Source of the DNA: Candidatus Rokubacteria bacterium RIFCSPLOWO2_02_FULL_72_37
GTDB lineage: Bacteria > Methylomirabilota > Methylomirabilia > Rokubacteriales > CSP1-6
Assembly: GCA_001790315.1 (NCBI GenBank)
Contig: MGCE01000172.1
Span: 1-23,200 of the forward strand
DNA: 23,200 bases
Reading direction: 5' to 3'
Of this stretch, positions 6,769 through 14,879 are shown piece by piece (positions within the stretch are counted from its first letter, which is position 1; every line of letters starts with the position of its first letter). The notes beneath the pieces were generated by a model. It did not search any database, had not been told where the DNA came from, and worked only from the letters and a program-made list of their open reading frames with translations. Made by a program: the position numbers and the translations under genes.

Positions 6769-8157
6769 ATGCCGCCGTTCACGGTGCAGGACATCGTTCG
6801 TGCCACGCACGGGGCGCTCGTCACCGGAGACCTCGCGGTCCCCGTCATGGGCGTGTCCATCGACTCCCGCACGCTGGGCGTCGGCGAGGCGTTCTTCGCG
6901 ATCCACGGGCACCGACTCGACGGCCACGCCTTCCTCGGCGAGGCGGCGGGGCGCGGCGCCTCGTGTCTGATCGTGCACACCCTGCACGACGAGGTGCCGG
7001 CCAACGTGCCGCTCGTCCTCGTCGAGGACACCACGAAGGCGCTCGGCCTGCTCGGCGCCTGGCACCGGGCCAGGTTCGCGATCCCGGTCGTCGCGGTCAC
7101 CGGTTCCAACGGGAAGACGACCACGAAGGAGCTGATCGCGGGCGTGCTCTCGGCGCGCTGGCACGTCCTCCGGCCGGCCTCGAGTCTCAACAACCAGTGG
7201 GGGCTCCCGCTCACGCTGCTCCGGCTCGGCCCCGAGCACCAGGCGCTCGTGGTCGAGATCGGCACCAACCGTCCGGGCGAGATCGCCTATCTGGCCGAGC
7301 TGGCGCGGCCGACGGTGGGCGTCGTGACCAACGTCGCCGCGGTGCACACCGAATTCCTCGGCTCCGTGGACGGGGTGCGCGAGGAGAAGGCCGCGCTCGT
7401 CCGTGCGGTCGGCCCGGAGGGCTGGGTGGCGCTGAACGCCGACGACCCGCGGGTGGCGCAGATGGCCGGTGAGACGCGCGCCCGGGTGATCACGTACGGG
7501 CGCGCGCCCGGCGCCCGGGTGCGCGCGGCCGGCGACGCGTCGGAGGATGCCCGCGGTCTCACCTTCACGCTCGAGACGGACGGGGCCCGGGAGGCCGTGA
7601 CGCTGGCGCTCGCCGGTCACCACAACGTCACCAACGCGCTCGCCGCCGCGGCGGTCGGCGTCGCGTTCGGCTGGCCGCTCGACGAGATCGCGCGTGGACT
7701 CGCGAGCGCCCGCCCCGTCGGCGGCCGGTGCGTGTGGCGCGCCGCCGGCGCCGTCCGCGTTCTCGACGACACCTACAACGCCAACCCGGTCTCGCTCCGC
7801 GCCGCGCTCGACACCGTCGTGGCCGGCATGGCGCCGGAGAACCGCCTCGTCGTGGTGCTGGGCGACATGCTCGAGCTCGGCGCCATCAGCGAGGAGGCGC
7901 ACCGCGAGGCCGGGCGCGCCGTCGTCGCGGCCGGCGCGACGGAGTTCCTGGGGGTCGGCCGGCAGATGCTCGCGGCGGTGGAGGCGGCACGCGCTGCGGG
8001 GCTCGCCGACGCGCAGCACGTCCTGACGTTCGAGGATACCGTGGCGCACTTGCTGAAGCGCCTGGCGCCCGGCGACACCGTGCTCGTGAAGGGCTCGCGC
8101 GGGATGCGCATGGAGCGGGTGGTGGACGCGCTCGTCGCGCGCCTGGCCCGCGAATGA
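6769..8157 (+). CDS. murF: UDP-MurNAc-tripeptide--D-alanyl-D-alanine ligase
   Basis: A cytoplasmic Mur ligase that adds D-Ala-D-Ala to UDP-MurNAc-tripeptide and so completes the pentapeptide. It has 462 residues, normal for the family. The P-loop reads VTGSNGKTTTKE (Lys116), and the downstream SSLNNQWGLPLTLL and EIGTNRPGEIAYL segments are typical of MurF rather than of other Mur ligases. The C-terminal domain carries VLDDTYNANPVSLRAAL, also diagnostic. A GGAGG sits 3 nt before ATG 6769, close but usable. The D-Ala-D-Ala substrate would need a Ddl ligase, which is not present in this window. The stop is followed after 9 nt by mraY. Confidence 0.96.
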   Translation: MPPFTVQDIVRATHGALVTGDLAVPVMGVSIDSRTLGVGEAFFAIHGHRLDGHAFLGEAAGRGASCLIVHTLHDEVPANVPLVLVEDTTKALGLLGAWHRARFAIPVVAVTGSNGKTTTKELIAGVLSARWHVLRPASSLNNQWGLPLTLLRLGPEHQALVVEIGTNRPGEIAYLAELARPTVGVVTNVAAVHTEFLGSVDGVREEKAALVRAVGPEGWVALNADDPRVAQMAGETRARVITYGRAPGARVRAAGDASEDARGLTFTLETDGAREAVTLALAGHHNVTNALAAAAVGVAFGWPLDEIARGLASARPVGGRCVWRAAGAVRVLDDTYNANPVSLRAALDTVVAGMAPENRLVVVLGDMLELGAISEEAHREAGRAVVAAGATEFLGVGRQMLAAVEAARAAGLADAQHVLTFEDTVAHLLKRLAPGDTVLVKGSRGMRMERVVDALVARLARE

Positions 8158-8166
8158 GGACGGCGG

Positions 8167-9246
8167 ATGCTCTACCACTTCCTCGTTCCACTGGCCAGCG
8201 AGCACATCCTCTTCAACGTCTTCCGCTATCTGACGTTCCGCTCCTTCATGGCGCTCATCACGGCGCTCGTGGTCTCGCTGCTGATCGGGCCTCCGCTGAT
8301 CCGCCGGCTCAGGCGCGCGCAGCACGGCGGCGAGACGATCCGCGAGGACACGCCGGTGCGGCACCGCACGAAGCAGGGGACACCCACGATGGGCGGCGTG
8401 CTGATCCTCGCCGCGATCCTGGCCACGACGCTGCTCTGGGCCAACCTCGGGAACCGGTACGTGTGGGTCGCGATGCTCGCGACCGCGGGCTTCGGCTTGC
8501 TCGGCGTCTGGGACGACCTCACCAAGCTCCGCCACCGCCGTGGCCTCTCGATGCGCGTGAAGCTCGGCGCGCAGCTCCTGCTGACGCTCGCGCTGGTGCA
8601 GATCGTCTTCTGGCAGCCGCCGACGGCGTGGCTCCCGGTCCTCGCGATTCCCTTCTTCAAGGGCTGGCTGGTCAACCTGGGCTGGCTCTGGATCCCCTTC
8701 GCGATGCTGGTGATCGTCGGCGCGTCGAACGCGGTGAACCTGACCGACGGCCTCGACGGGCTCGCGGTGGGGCCGGTGATCATGGCCGGCGGGGCCTTCG
8801 GCGTGATCGCCTACCTGACGGGCAACTTCAAGGCGGCCGACTACCTCAAGATCCTCAACGTGAAGGGCGCCGGCGAGCTGACGGTGTTCTGCGGCGCGCT
8901 GATCGGCGCCGCGATCGGGTTCCTCTGGTTCAACTGCCACCCGGCCGAGATCTTCATGGGCGATGCCGGGTCGCTGGCGCTCGGTGGGGCGATCGGGACG
9001 CTGGCGGTCCTGACGAAGGCCGAGCTGCTGCTGCCGCTGATCGGAGGGCTCTACGTGGTCGAGGCGGTCTCGGTCATCCTGCAGGTCGCGAGCTTCAAGC
9101 TGACCGGACGGCGCGTGTTCCGGATGGCGCCGCTGCACCACCACTACGAGCTCTCTGGCTGGGCGGAGCCGAAGATCGTCGTGCGCTTCTGGATCGTCTC
9201 GTTCGCGCTGGCGCTCCTGGCCCTGACGACCCTCAAACTGCGATGA
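8167..9246 (+). CDS. mraY: Phospho-N-acetylmuramoyl-pentapeptide-transferase MraY
   Basis: An integral inner-membrane enzyme that transfers phospho-MurNAc-pentapeptide to undecaprenyl phosphate, giving lipid I. It has 359 residues and about ten hydrophobic segments, as expected. The catalytic Asp-rich motif is VWDDLTK (Asp116-Asp117). Asn191, Asp194 and Asp197 lie in NLTDGLDGLA, Asp266 in FMGDAGSLALGG, and the His-rich loop reads PLHHHYE. Conserved HRTKQGTPTMGG is near 66-77. GAGGA at 8156-8160, which overlaps the murF stop, is 6 nt before ATG 8167 and supports the start. The product lipid I is the substrate of MurG, whose gene is absent from this cluster. Confidence 0.97.
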   Translation: MLYHFLVPLASEHILFNVFRYLTFRSFMALITALVVSLLIGPPLIRRLRRAQHGGETIREDTPVRHRTKQGTPTMGGVLILAAILATTLLWANLGNRYVWVAMLATAGFGLLGVWDDLTKLRHRRGLSMRVKLGAQLLLTLALVQIVFWQPPTAWLPVLAIPFFKGWLVNLGWLWIPFAMLVIVGASNAVNLTDGLDGLAVGPVIMAGGAFGVIAYLTGNFKAADYLKILNVKGAGELTVFCGALIGAAIGFLWFNCHPAEIFMGDAGSLALGGAIGTLAVLTKAELLLPLIGGLYVVEAVSVILQVASFKLTGRRVFRMAPLHHHYELSGWAEPKIVVRFWIVSFALALLALTTLKLR

Positions 9247-9272
9247 CGCCGGCGTGAGCGTCGAGAGCCTCG

Positions 9273-9278
9273 AGGAGG
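9273..9278 (+). promoter_or_regulatory. Perfect Shine-Dalgarno AGGAGG deciding the murD start
   Basis: AGGAGG lies 5 nt before GTG 9284 and 8 nt before GTG 9287. The first in-frame GTG, 9254, lies upstream of it and has no such site, so one of the tandem GTG codons is the likelier start. Confidence 0.6.
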
Positions 9279-9283
9279 TGGGT

Positions 9284-10663
9284 GTGGTGACCCGGGGACG
9301 GGCGTACCTGAACTCGCTGGCCGGCCGCCGCGCGACCGTGGTCGGCCTGGCCCGGAGTGGTGTCGCCGCGGCGCGGCTCCTCCGCGCGGCAGGGGCGCTG
9401 GTCACGGGCACGGACGCCAAGTCCCTCGACGCGCTCGGGAGCGAGGCCCGGGCGCTGGCCGCCGCCGGCGTGCGGCTCTGCGTCGGCCCGGGCGCCGCGG
9501 ACGCCTTCGTCGGCGCCGACCTGGTCGTCGTGAGCCCCGGCGTGCCGCTCGCCGGCGCCGCGCTCGCGCCGGCGCGCGCGGCGGGCGTGCCCATCATCGG
9601 CGAGCTGGAGCTCGGCTGGCGCGCCCTGGAGGCCGACACGATCGCGATCACCGGGACCAACGGCAAGACGACGACGACGGCGCTCACCGGAACGCTGCTC
9701 GCCGAGCAGCCGCGCCCCGTGCTGGTCGCGGGCAACATCGGCACGCCGCTCGCCGCCCACGCGCTCACGTTCCCGGCCGACGGTCTCGTCGTGTGCGAGG
9801 TCTCGAGCTTCCAGCTGGAGACGATCGACGCGTTCCGCCCGCGCGTGGCGGTCGTGCTGAACCTGACGCCCGACCATCTCGACCGTCACGGGACCTTCGG
9901 CGGCTACGTCGACGCGAAGGCGCGCATCTTCGCGAACCAGACCGACGCGGACTGTGCGGTGCTGAACGCCGACGACGAGCCGACGGCGGCGCTCGCGGCC
10001 CGCACGCGCGCCCACGTCGTCTGGTTCAGTCGCCGTCGCGCCCTCGAGCACGGCGTGTTCGTGCACGACGGCTGGATCGCCGCGCGGCTGAACGGGCACG
10101 CCGAGGAGATCTGCCCGGTCAGCGAGATCTTCCTCCGTGGCGCGCACAACGTGGAGAACGTGCTGGCCGCGACGGCGTGCGCGCTGTGGACGGGCATCGC
10201 CTCCAGCACCGTGCGCCGCGCCGTGGCGCGCTTCCGCGGCGTCGCGCACCGCCTCGAGTTCGTGCGCGACCTGCGCGGCGCGCAGTACTACAACGACTCG
10301 AAGGGCACGAACGTCGCCTCCACGCTCCGGGCGCTCGAGAGCTTCGGCGAGCCCATCGTGCTGATCGCGGGCGGGCTCGGCAAGGGTCAGGACTTCTCGC
10401 CGCTCGCCGTCGCGGCGCGTGGCCGCGTGAGTCACGCGATCGTGCTCGGCGCCGACGGTCCCCGGCTGGCCGCGGCGCTCCGGACCGGGGGGGTTCCGGT
10501 GACCGAGGCGGCGTCGCTCCGGGAGGCGGTCGACGCGGCGAGCGGGCTGGCCCGGCCCGGCGACGTCGTGCTGCTGTCTCCCGCGTGCGCCTCCTTCGAC
10601 ATGTTCGACGATTACGAGCACCGGGGCGACGTGTTCAAGCAGCTCGTGGAGCGCCTGGACTAG
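9284..10663 (+). CDS. murD: UDP-N-acetylmuramoyl-L-alanine--D-glutamate ligase
   Basis: A cytoplasmic Mur ligase that adds D-Glu to UDP-MurNAc-L-Ala. From GTG 9284 it has 459 residues; GTG 9254 would add ten, and GTG 9287 is equally possible. The N-terminal Rossmann-like UDP-binding domain begins at RRATVVGLARSGVAAARLL. The P-loop is ITGTNGKTTTT (Lys128). The carbamylated-Lys region is YVDAKARIF (Lys212). EVSSFQLE, LNLTPDHLDRHG, NDSKGTN and the C-terminal LLSPACASFDMFDDYEHRGD are all typical MurD signatures. The last of these helps tell it from MurC, MurE and MurF. It follows mraY by 37 nt, and ftsW starts 2 nt after its stop. Confidence 0.95.
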   Translation: MVTRGRAYLNSLAGRRATVVGLARSGVAAARLLRAAGALVTGTDAKSLDALGSEARALAAAGVRLCVGPGAADAFVGADLVVVSPGVPLAGAALAPARAAGVPIIGELELGWRALEADTIAITGTNGKTTTTALTGTLLAEQPRPVLVAGNIGTPLAAHALTFPADGLVVCEVSSFQLETIDAFRPRVAVVLNLTPDHLDRHGTFGGYVDAKARIFANQTDADCAVLNADDEPTAALAARTRAHVVWFSRRRALEHGVFVHDGWIAARLNGHAEEICPVSEIFLRGAHNVENVLAATACALWTGIASSTVRRAVARFRGVAHRLEFVRDLRGAQYYNDSKGTNVASTLRALESFGEPIVLIAGGLGKGQDFSPLAVAARGRVSHAIVLGADGPRLAAALRTGGVPVTEAASLREAVDAASGLARPGDVVLLSPACASFDMFDDYEHRGDVFKQLVERLD

Positions 10664-10664
10664 C

Positions 10665-11762
10665 GTGCCCAGACAGCTCCGGCCCGACATCTGGCTGTTC
10701 GGGGTCGCCCTCGTGCTGCTCTCGGTCGGCGTCGTGATGGTGTACTCGGCGAGCGCGATCGTCGCGGCGGAGCGGTTCCACGATCCCTACTTCTTCCTCA
10801 AGAAGCAGCTCTTCTGGGCCGTCCTGGGCGGGCTCGCCCTCTGGGGTGCGCTCCGGACCGACTACCGGCGGCTCGAAGGGCTCGTGGTGCCGCTCCTGGT
10901 CGTCGCGGGCGTCCTCCTCGTGCTCGTGCTGATCCCGCCCGTCGGCCAGGCCATCAACGGCACCCGCCGCTGGATCCGCCTCGGCGCCGTGTCGTTCCAG
11001 CCGGCGGAGCTCGCGAAGCTCGCGCTCGTCGTCTATCTCGCGGCGTTCCTCGCGCGGCGCCGGGACGCGCTCGACGACTTCCGGCAGGGGCTGCTGCCGC
11101 CGCTCGCGGTGGCGGGCCTGTTCGCCGCCCTGGTGCTCGCCCAGCCCGACCTCGGGAACTGCCTGACGCTGCTCGCGCTGACGTTCGCCCTGCTGTTCCT
11201 GGCGGGCGGCCGGGTGCGACACCTCGCCCTCGTGCTCGCGCCCGCGCTGCCGCTGCTGGCGATCGCGATCTGGGCGGCGCCGTATCGGATCCGCCGGATC
11301 ACCGCCTTCCTCGACCCGTGGTCGGACCCGCGGGGCAGCGGCTTCCAGATCATCCAGTCGTGGCTCGCGTTCGGCAACGGCGGCCTGCTCGGCCAGGGCA
11401 TCGGCGGCTCGCGGCAGAAGCTCTTCTACTTGCCCGAGGCGCACACGGATTTCGTCTTCGCGATCCTCGGGGAGGAGCTCGGGTTCGTGGGCGCCCTGAC
11501 GATCGTCGGCCTCTTCGTCGTGCTCGCGTGGCGCGGGCTCCGGATCGGGCTCCGCGCCCCGGATCCGTTCGGCGCCTACCTGGCGCTCGGGATCACGGTG
11601 CTCATCACCACCCAGACGGTCGTGAACCTGGGCGTCGTCATGGGCCTGCTGCCCACGAAGGGGCTGCCGCTGCCGTTCATCTCCTTCGGCGGCTCGGCGC
11701 TCCTCGTCACGATGCTCGCGACGGGGGTGCTCTTGAACATCTCGCAGCACGCCAATGTATAA
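10665..11762 (+). CDS. ftsW: Septal peptidoglycan polymerase FtsW (SEDS family)
   Basis: A multi-pass inner-membrane SEDS glycosyltransferase that polymerises lipid II at the septum together with FtsI. It has 365 residues with about ten hydrophobic helices. Signatures include VMVYSASAI near the N-terminus, NGTRRWIRLG (98-107), FQPAELAKLALVVYLA, AQPDLGNCL, and HTDFVFAILGEELGFVG with Asp262, equivalent to the catalytic Asp of SEDS proteins. The end reads GLLPTKGLPLPFISFGGSALL. Calling it FtsW rather than RodA rests on its place in the dcw cluster. The start is GTG 10665, 2 nt after murD. Its last 8 nt overlap the start of murC, so no murG lies between them. Confidence 0.93.
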   Translation: MPRQLRPDIWLFGVALVLLSVGVVMVYSASAIVAAERFHDPYFFLKKQLFWAVLGGLALWGALRTDYRRLEGLVVPLLVVAGVLLVLVLIPPVGQAINGTRRWIRLGAVSFQPAELAKLALVVYLAAFLARRRDALDDFRQGLLPPLAVAGLFAALVLAQPDLGNCLTLLALTFALLFLAGGRVRHLALVLAPALPLLAIAIWAAPYRIRRITAFLDPWSDPRGSGFQIIQSWLAFGNGGLLGQGIGGSRQKLFYLPEAHTDFVFAILGEELGFVGALTIVGLFVVLAWRGLRIGLRAPDPFGAYLALGITVLITTQTVVNLGVVMGLLPTKGLPLPFISFGGSALLVTMLATGVLLNISQHANV

Positions 11763-13155
11763 GCGCTACCGGCAGATCCACTTCGTGGGGATCGGCGGCA
11801 GCGGCATGTCGGGCATCGCCGAGATCCTCCTGAACCTCGGCTACCGCGTCACGGGCTCCGACCAGCGGCGGAGCGAGGTCGTCGAGCGCCTGGCCACGCT
11901 CGGCGCCAAGATCTTCATCGGGCACGCGGCCGCGCACGTCGAGGGCGCGCACGTCGTCGTCTACTCCTCCGCGGTGTCCCGCGACAACATCGAGGTGCAG
12001 GTGGCGCGGCAGCAGCAGATCCCGACGATCCCGCGGGCCGAGATGCTCGCGGAGCTGATGCGACTGAAGTACGGGATCGCGGTCGCGGGCACCCACGGCA
12101 AGACCACGACCACGTCGATGGTCGGCGCGGTGCTCGCCGAGGGCCGGTACGACCCGACCATCGTGGTCGGCGGGCGCGTGACGAGCCTGGGCTCCAACGC
12201 GCGGCTCGGCCAGGGGGACTACCTCGTGGCCGAGGCGGACGAGTCCGACGGCTCGTTCCTCAAGCTCGCGCCGACGATCGCGGTCGTCACGACGATCGAC
12301 GCCGAGCACCTCGATCACTACGGGTCGCTCGACGCCATCCGGGAGGCGTTCGTCGCGTTCGTCAACAAGGTGCCCTTCTACGGGGCCGCCGTCCTGTGCC
12401 TGGACCAGCCCAACATCCAGATGCTGCTCCCGCGGATCGAGAAGCGGAGCATCACGTACGGCCTCGAGTCGGGCGCCGACCTGGTCGCGCGCCGGCTGCA
12501 CCTCGCCGGGATGACGAGCCGGTTCGAGGTGTCGCACCGCGGGAGCCCGCTCGGCGAGTGCACGCTGCGGGTGCCGGGCCGGCACAACGTGCAGAACGCC
12601 CTCGCCGCGGTGGGCGTGGGGCTCGACCTCGAGATCCCGTTCGCCACCATCCAGCGGGCGCTCGCCGGATTCGCCGGCGTGCAGCGGCGCTTCCAGGTCC
12701 GCGGCAGCGCGCGCGGCGTGACGGTCGTGGACGACTACGGACATCACCCCGCCGAGATCCGGGCGACCCTCGCCGCCGCCAAAGCGGGGTTCGACTGCCG
12801 GCTCGTGACGGTGTTCCAGCCGCACCGCTACACGCGGACGCAGCACCTGCACCAGGAGTTCCTGACCGCTTTCAACCAGGCGGACGCCCTCGTCGTCCTG
12901 GACATCTACCCGGCGGGCGAGGCGCCGATCCCCGGGGTCACCGCCGAGGCTCTCGCCGAGGGGATCCGGGCGCACGGTCACCGCGACGTCACGTACCTCG
13001 GGAGCGACCGGGCCGCGGTGGTCGAGCACCTCGCGGGGGTCGTGCGCACCGGCGATCTGGTGCTCACGCTGGGCGCGGGCGACGTGGGCCATCTGGGTCC
13101 GGCGCTGCTGAAGCGACTCGAAGCCGACTCTCTGGACGGGAGGCCGAAATGCTAG
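11755..13155 (+). CDS. murC: UDP-N-acetylmuramate--L-alanine ligase
   Basis: The first Mur ligase; it adds L-Ala to UDP-MurNAc in the cytoplasm. It has 466 residues. The N-terminal Rossmann segment IHFVGIGGSGMSGIAEILLNLGY is diagnostic for MurC. The P-loop is AGTHGKTTTTS (Lys116), where MurC has His in place of the Asn of its relatives. EADESDGSF (about 160-168) and DAEHLDHYG follow, and VDDYGHHPAEI and FQPHRYTRT mark the C-terminal domain. ATG 11755 lies inside the end of ftsW (8-nt overlap). The stop overlaps the start of murB by 7 nt, so all three are probably co-translated. Confidence 0.97.
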   Translation: MYKRYRQIHFVGIGGSGMSGIAEILLNLGYRVTGSDQRRSEVVERLATLGAKIFIGHAAAHVEGAHVVVYSSAVSRDNIEVQVARQQQIPTIPRAEMLAELMRLKYGIAVAGTHGKTTTTSMVGAVLAEGRYDPTIVVGGRVTSLGSNARLGQGDYLVAEADESDGSFLKLAPTIAVVTTIDAEHLDHYGSLDAIREAFVAFVNKVPFYGAAVLCLDQPNIQMLLPRIEKRSITYGLESGADLVARRLHLAGMTSRFEVSHRGSPLGECTLRVPGRHNVQNALAAVGVGLDLEIPFATIQRALAGFAGVQRRFQVRGSARGVTVVDDYGHHPAEIRATLAAAKAGFDCRLVTVFQPHRYTRTQHLHQEFLTAFNQADALVVLDIYPAGEAPIPGVTAEALAEGIRAHGHRDVTYLGSDRAAVVEHLAGVVRTGDLVLTLGAGDVGHLGPALLKRLEADSLDGRPKC

Positions 13156-14027
13156 GAGAGATCCGGGGAGAAGTGCGGTTCAAGGAGCCGCTGAGCTTCC
13201 ACACGTCGCTCCGCATCGGGGGGCCGGCGGACATCTTCGTGGTGCCCCAGGACGTCGACGACATCCGGCACGCGCTCAAGTTCGCCGAGCGCGAGCAGTT
13301 GCCGGTCTCGGTGATCGGTGGCGGCAACAACCTGCTCGTACGCGATCGCGGGGTGCGCGGCGTGATGCTGCGGCTCGAAGGGTGCCTCGGCCGCGCCGAG
13401 TACAGCGGTGAGGAAGCGCTCGCCGGCGCCGGCGTCAGCCTGTCGGCGCTCATCCGCGAGGCGGCCGCGGTCAATCTCGGCGGCATCGAGTGCCTCGTGG
13501 GGATTCCCGCGACGATCGGCGGGGCGCTGGCCATGAACGCCGGGACGCCGGACGGCGGGATCGGCGACTTCATCAGCGCGGTCTACTTCCTGCACCCGGA
13601 CGGCACCCTCGGCGAGTTCAAGCCGAGCGCCGCTTCCTTCACGTACCGCGCCTTCCACGCGCCCGTGGGAGCCGTGCTGATCGGCTGCCGCCTGCGGCTC
13701 ACGCGCCGGCCGATGGCCGACATCCAGAAGGAGCTCCGGCAGCGCCTGAAGCAGAAGAAGTCGACCCAGCCGCTCGCGCTCGCGTCGGCGGGGTGCGTGT
13801 GGAAGAACCCGGCGGGCGACGTCGCCGCGCGGCTCGTCGAGAAGAGCGGTCTCAAGGGCAAGCGACTCAATGGCGCCGAGATCTCGTCGAAGCACGCCAA
13901 CTTCATCGTCAATCGCGGTGGCGCCACGGCGGCCGACATCCTGGCGCTCATGGATCTCACGCGGGAGCGGGTGCGCGCGCAGTTCGGCGTCACGCTCGAG
14001 CCCGAGATCCGGATCGTGGGCGAGTAG
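13149..14027 (+). CDS. murB: UDP-N-acetylenolpyruvoylglucosamine reductase MurB (Cys active-site variant)
   Basis: An FAD/NADPH enzyme that reduces UDP-GlcNAc-enolpyruvate to UDP-MurNAc, the substrate of MurC. It has 292 residues. The FAD-binding region includes TSLRIGGPADIF and VIGGGNNLLVRD, followed by GIPATIGGALAMNAG. The proton donor, usually Ser in GSxFKNP, is Cys216 here (SAGCVWKNP). The C-terminal LEPEIRIVG supplies the conserved Glu286. The short spacing and lack of the type I insertion suggest the type II class (inferred). GGGAGG at 13138-13143 is 5 nt before ATG 13149, a strong start. The gene overlaps murC by 7 nt and is followed after 6 nt by ftsQ, with no ddl between them. Confidence 0.95.
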   Translation: MLGEIRGEVRFKEPLSFHTSLRIGGPADIFVVPQDVDDIRHALKFAEREQLPVSVIGGGNNLLVRDRGVRGVMLRLEGCLGRAEYSGEEALAGAGVSLSALIREAAAVNLGGIECLVGIPATIGGALAMNAGTPDGGIGDFISAVYFLHPDGTLGEFKPSAASFTYRAFHAPVGAVLIGCRLRLTRRPMADIQKELRQRLKQKKSTQPLALASAGCVWKNPAGDVAARLVEKSGLKGKRLNGAEISSKHANFIVNRGGATAADILALMDLTRERVRAQFGVTLEPEIRIVGE

Positions 14028-14033
14028 GCGGGG

Positions 14034-14879
14034 ATGCCGAGCGGCCTCGGCTCGCCCCGCAGCCGCCCCGCGAGCCTCCCCGACCTCGGGGAGCGCTCGA
14101 CGTTCGTCGTGGGGCAGCGTGTCGGCCGGACGCGCCGCCGCCGCCGATCCCTCCCGCGCCTGCTCCGGGCGCTCGAGCTGCTCGTCCTGCTCGCGGGCGC
14201 GCCGCTCGCGCTCGGCCTCGGGCTCCACTGGCTCCTCACGACGCCCCGCCTGGCGGTCACGCGCGTCGACGTCCGCGGCGCGTCGCGCGTGGGCGTCGAG
14301 AGGATCCTCGCGGCCGCCGCGATCGAGCGCGGGACGAACATCGTGCGGCTCGACACGGCCGCCACCGTGGCCCGCATCGTGGCGATCCCCGAGGTCCGCC
14401 GGGCCGAGATCGTGCGCGAGCTGCCGCACCGCATCGTGATCACGGTCGAGGAGCGCCGCCCGTTCACGCTCGTCCACGCCGGGCGGCTGCACTGGATCGA
14501 CGAGGAGGGACGGCTGCTCGGTCCGTCGTCCGAGGCGGTCGAGCCGGCCGTCCCCGTCGTCAGCGGGCTGAGCGAGGAAGAGCTCGACTCGATGCGCGCG
14601 GCGCCCGGGCCGAAGGCGCGGGTGGCGATCGCGCTGATCCGCGCCCTCCTGCGCAGCGGCAGCGCGCTCGCGGCGGAGATCTCGGAGATCGACATGAGCC
14701 GGCGCGAGGGGCCCGTCCTCTACACGGTGGACGGCGTCGAGGTGCGTCTCGGGGTCGAGAACTGGGAGGAGCGGCTCGCCCGGCTCGAGGGCGTGCTCGC
14801 GCAGGTCGCGACGCACGACGTGCGGATGGTGGACCTGCGCTTCCGGGACCAGGTGGTCTTCCAGCGGGGAGGCTCGTGA
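14034..14879 (+). CDS. ftsQ: Cell division protein FtsQ
   Basis: A bitopic divisome protein of 281 residues. A long basic cytoplasmic tail (RTRRRRRSLPRLLR, near 32-45) precedes one transmembrane helix (about 46-67). The POTRA domain follows (about 71-140): VTRVDVRGASRVGVERILAAA, then IPEVRRAEIVRELPHRIVITVEERRPF. Then comes the FtsQ/DivIB beta domain, with WIDEEGRLLG and a C-terminal VRMVDLRFRDQVVF. FtsQ recruits FtsB/FtsL and hence FtsW/FtsI. ATG 14034 is 6 nt after murB. The stop overlaps the ftsA GTG start by 4 nt (GTGA). Sequence conservation is modest, but the topology, the POTRA domain and the position between murB and ftsA make it secure. Confidence 0.92.
   Translation: MPSGLGSPRSRPASLPDLGERSTFVVGQRVGRTRRRRRSLPRLLRALELLVLLAGAPLALGLGLHWLLTTPRLAVTRVDVRGASRVGVERILAAAAIERGTNIVRLDTAATVARIVAIPEVRRAEIVRELPHRIVITVEERRPFTLVHAGRLHWIDEEGRLLGPSSEAVEPAVPVVSGLSEEELDSMRAAPGPKARVAIALIRALLRSGSALAAEISEIDMSRREGPVLYTVDGVEVRLGVENWEERLARLEGVLAQVATHDVRMVDLRFRDQVVFQRGGS

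Noticed and set aside
6679..9768. Minus-strand open frame of about 1000 codons opposite murF, mraY and murD
   Set aside because: Repetitive composition and no recognisable motif, while the plus-strand genes here are fully conserved.
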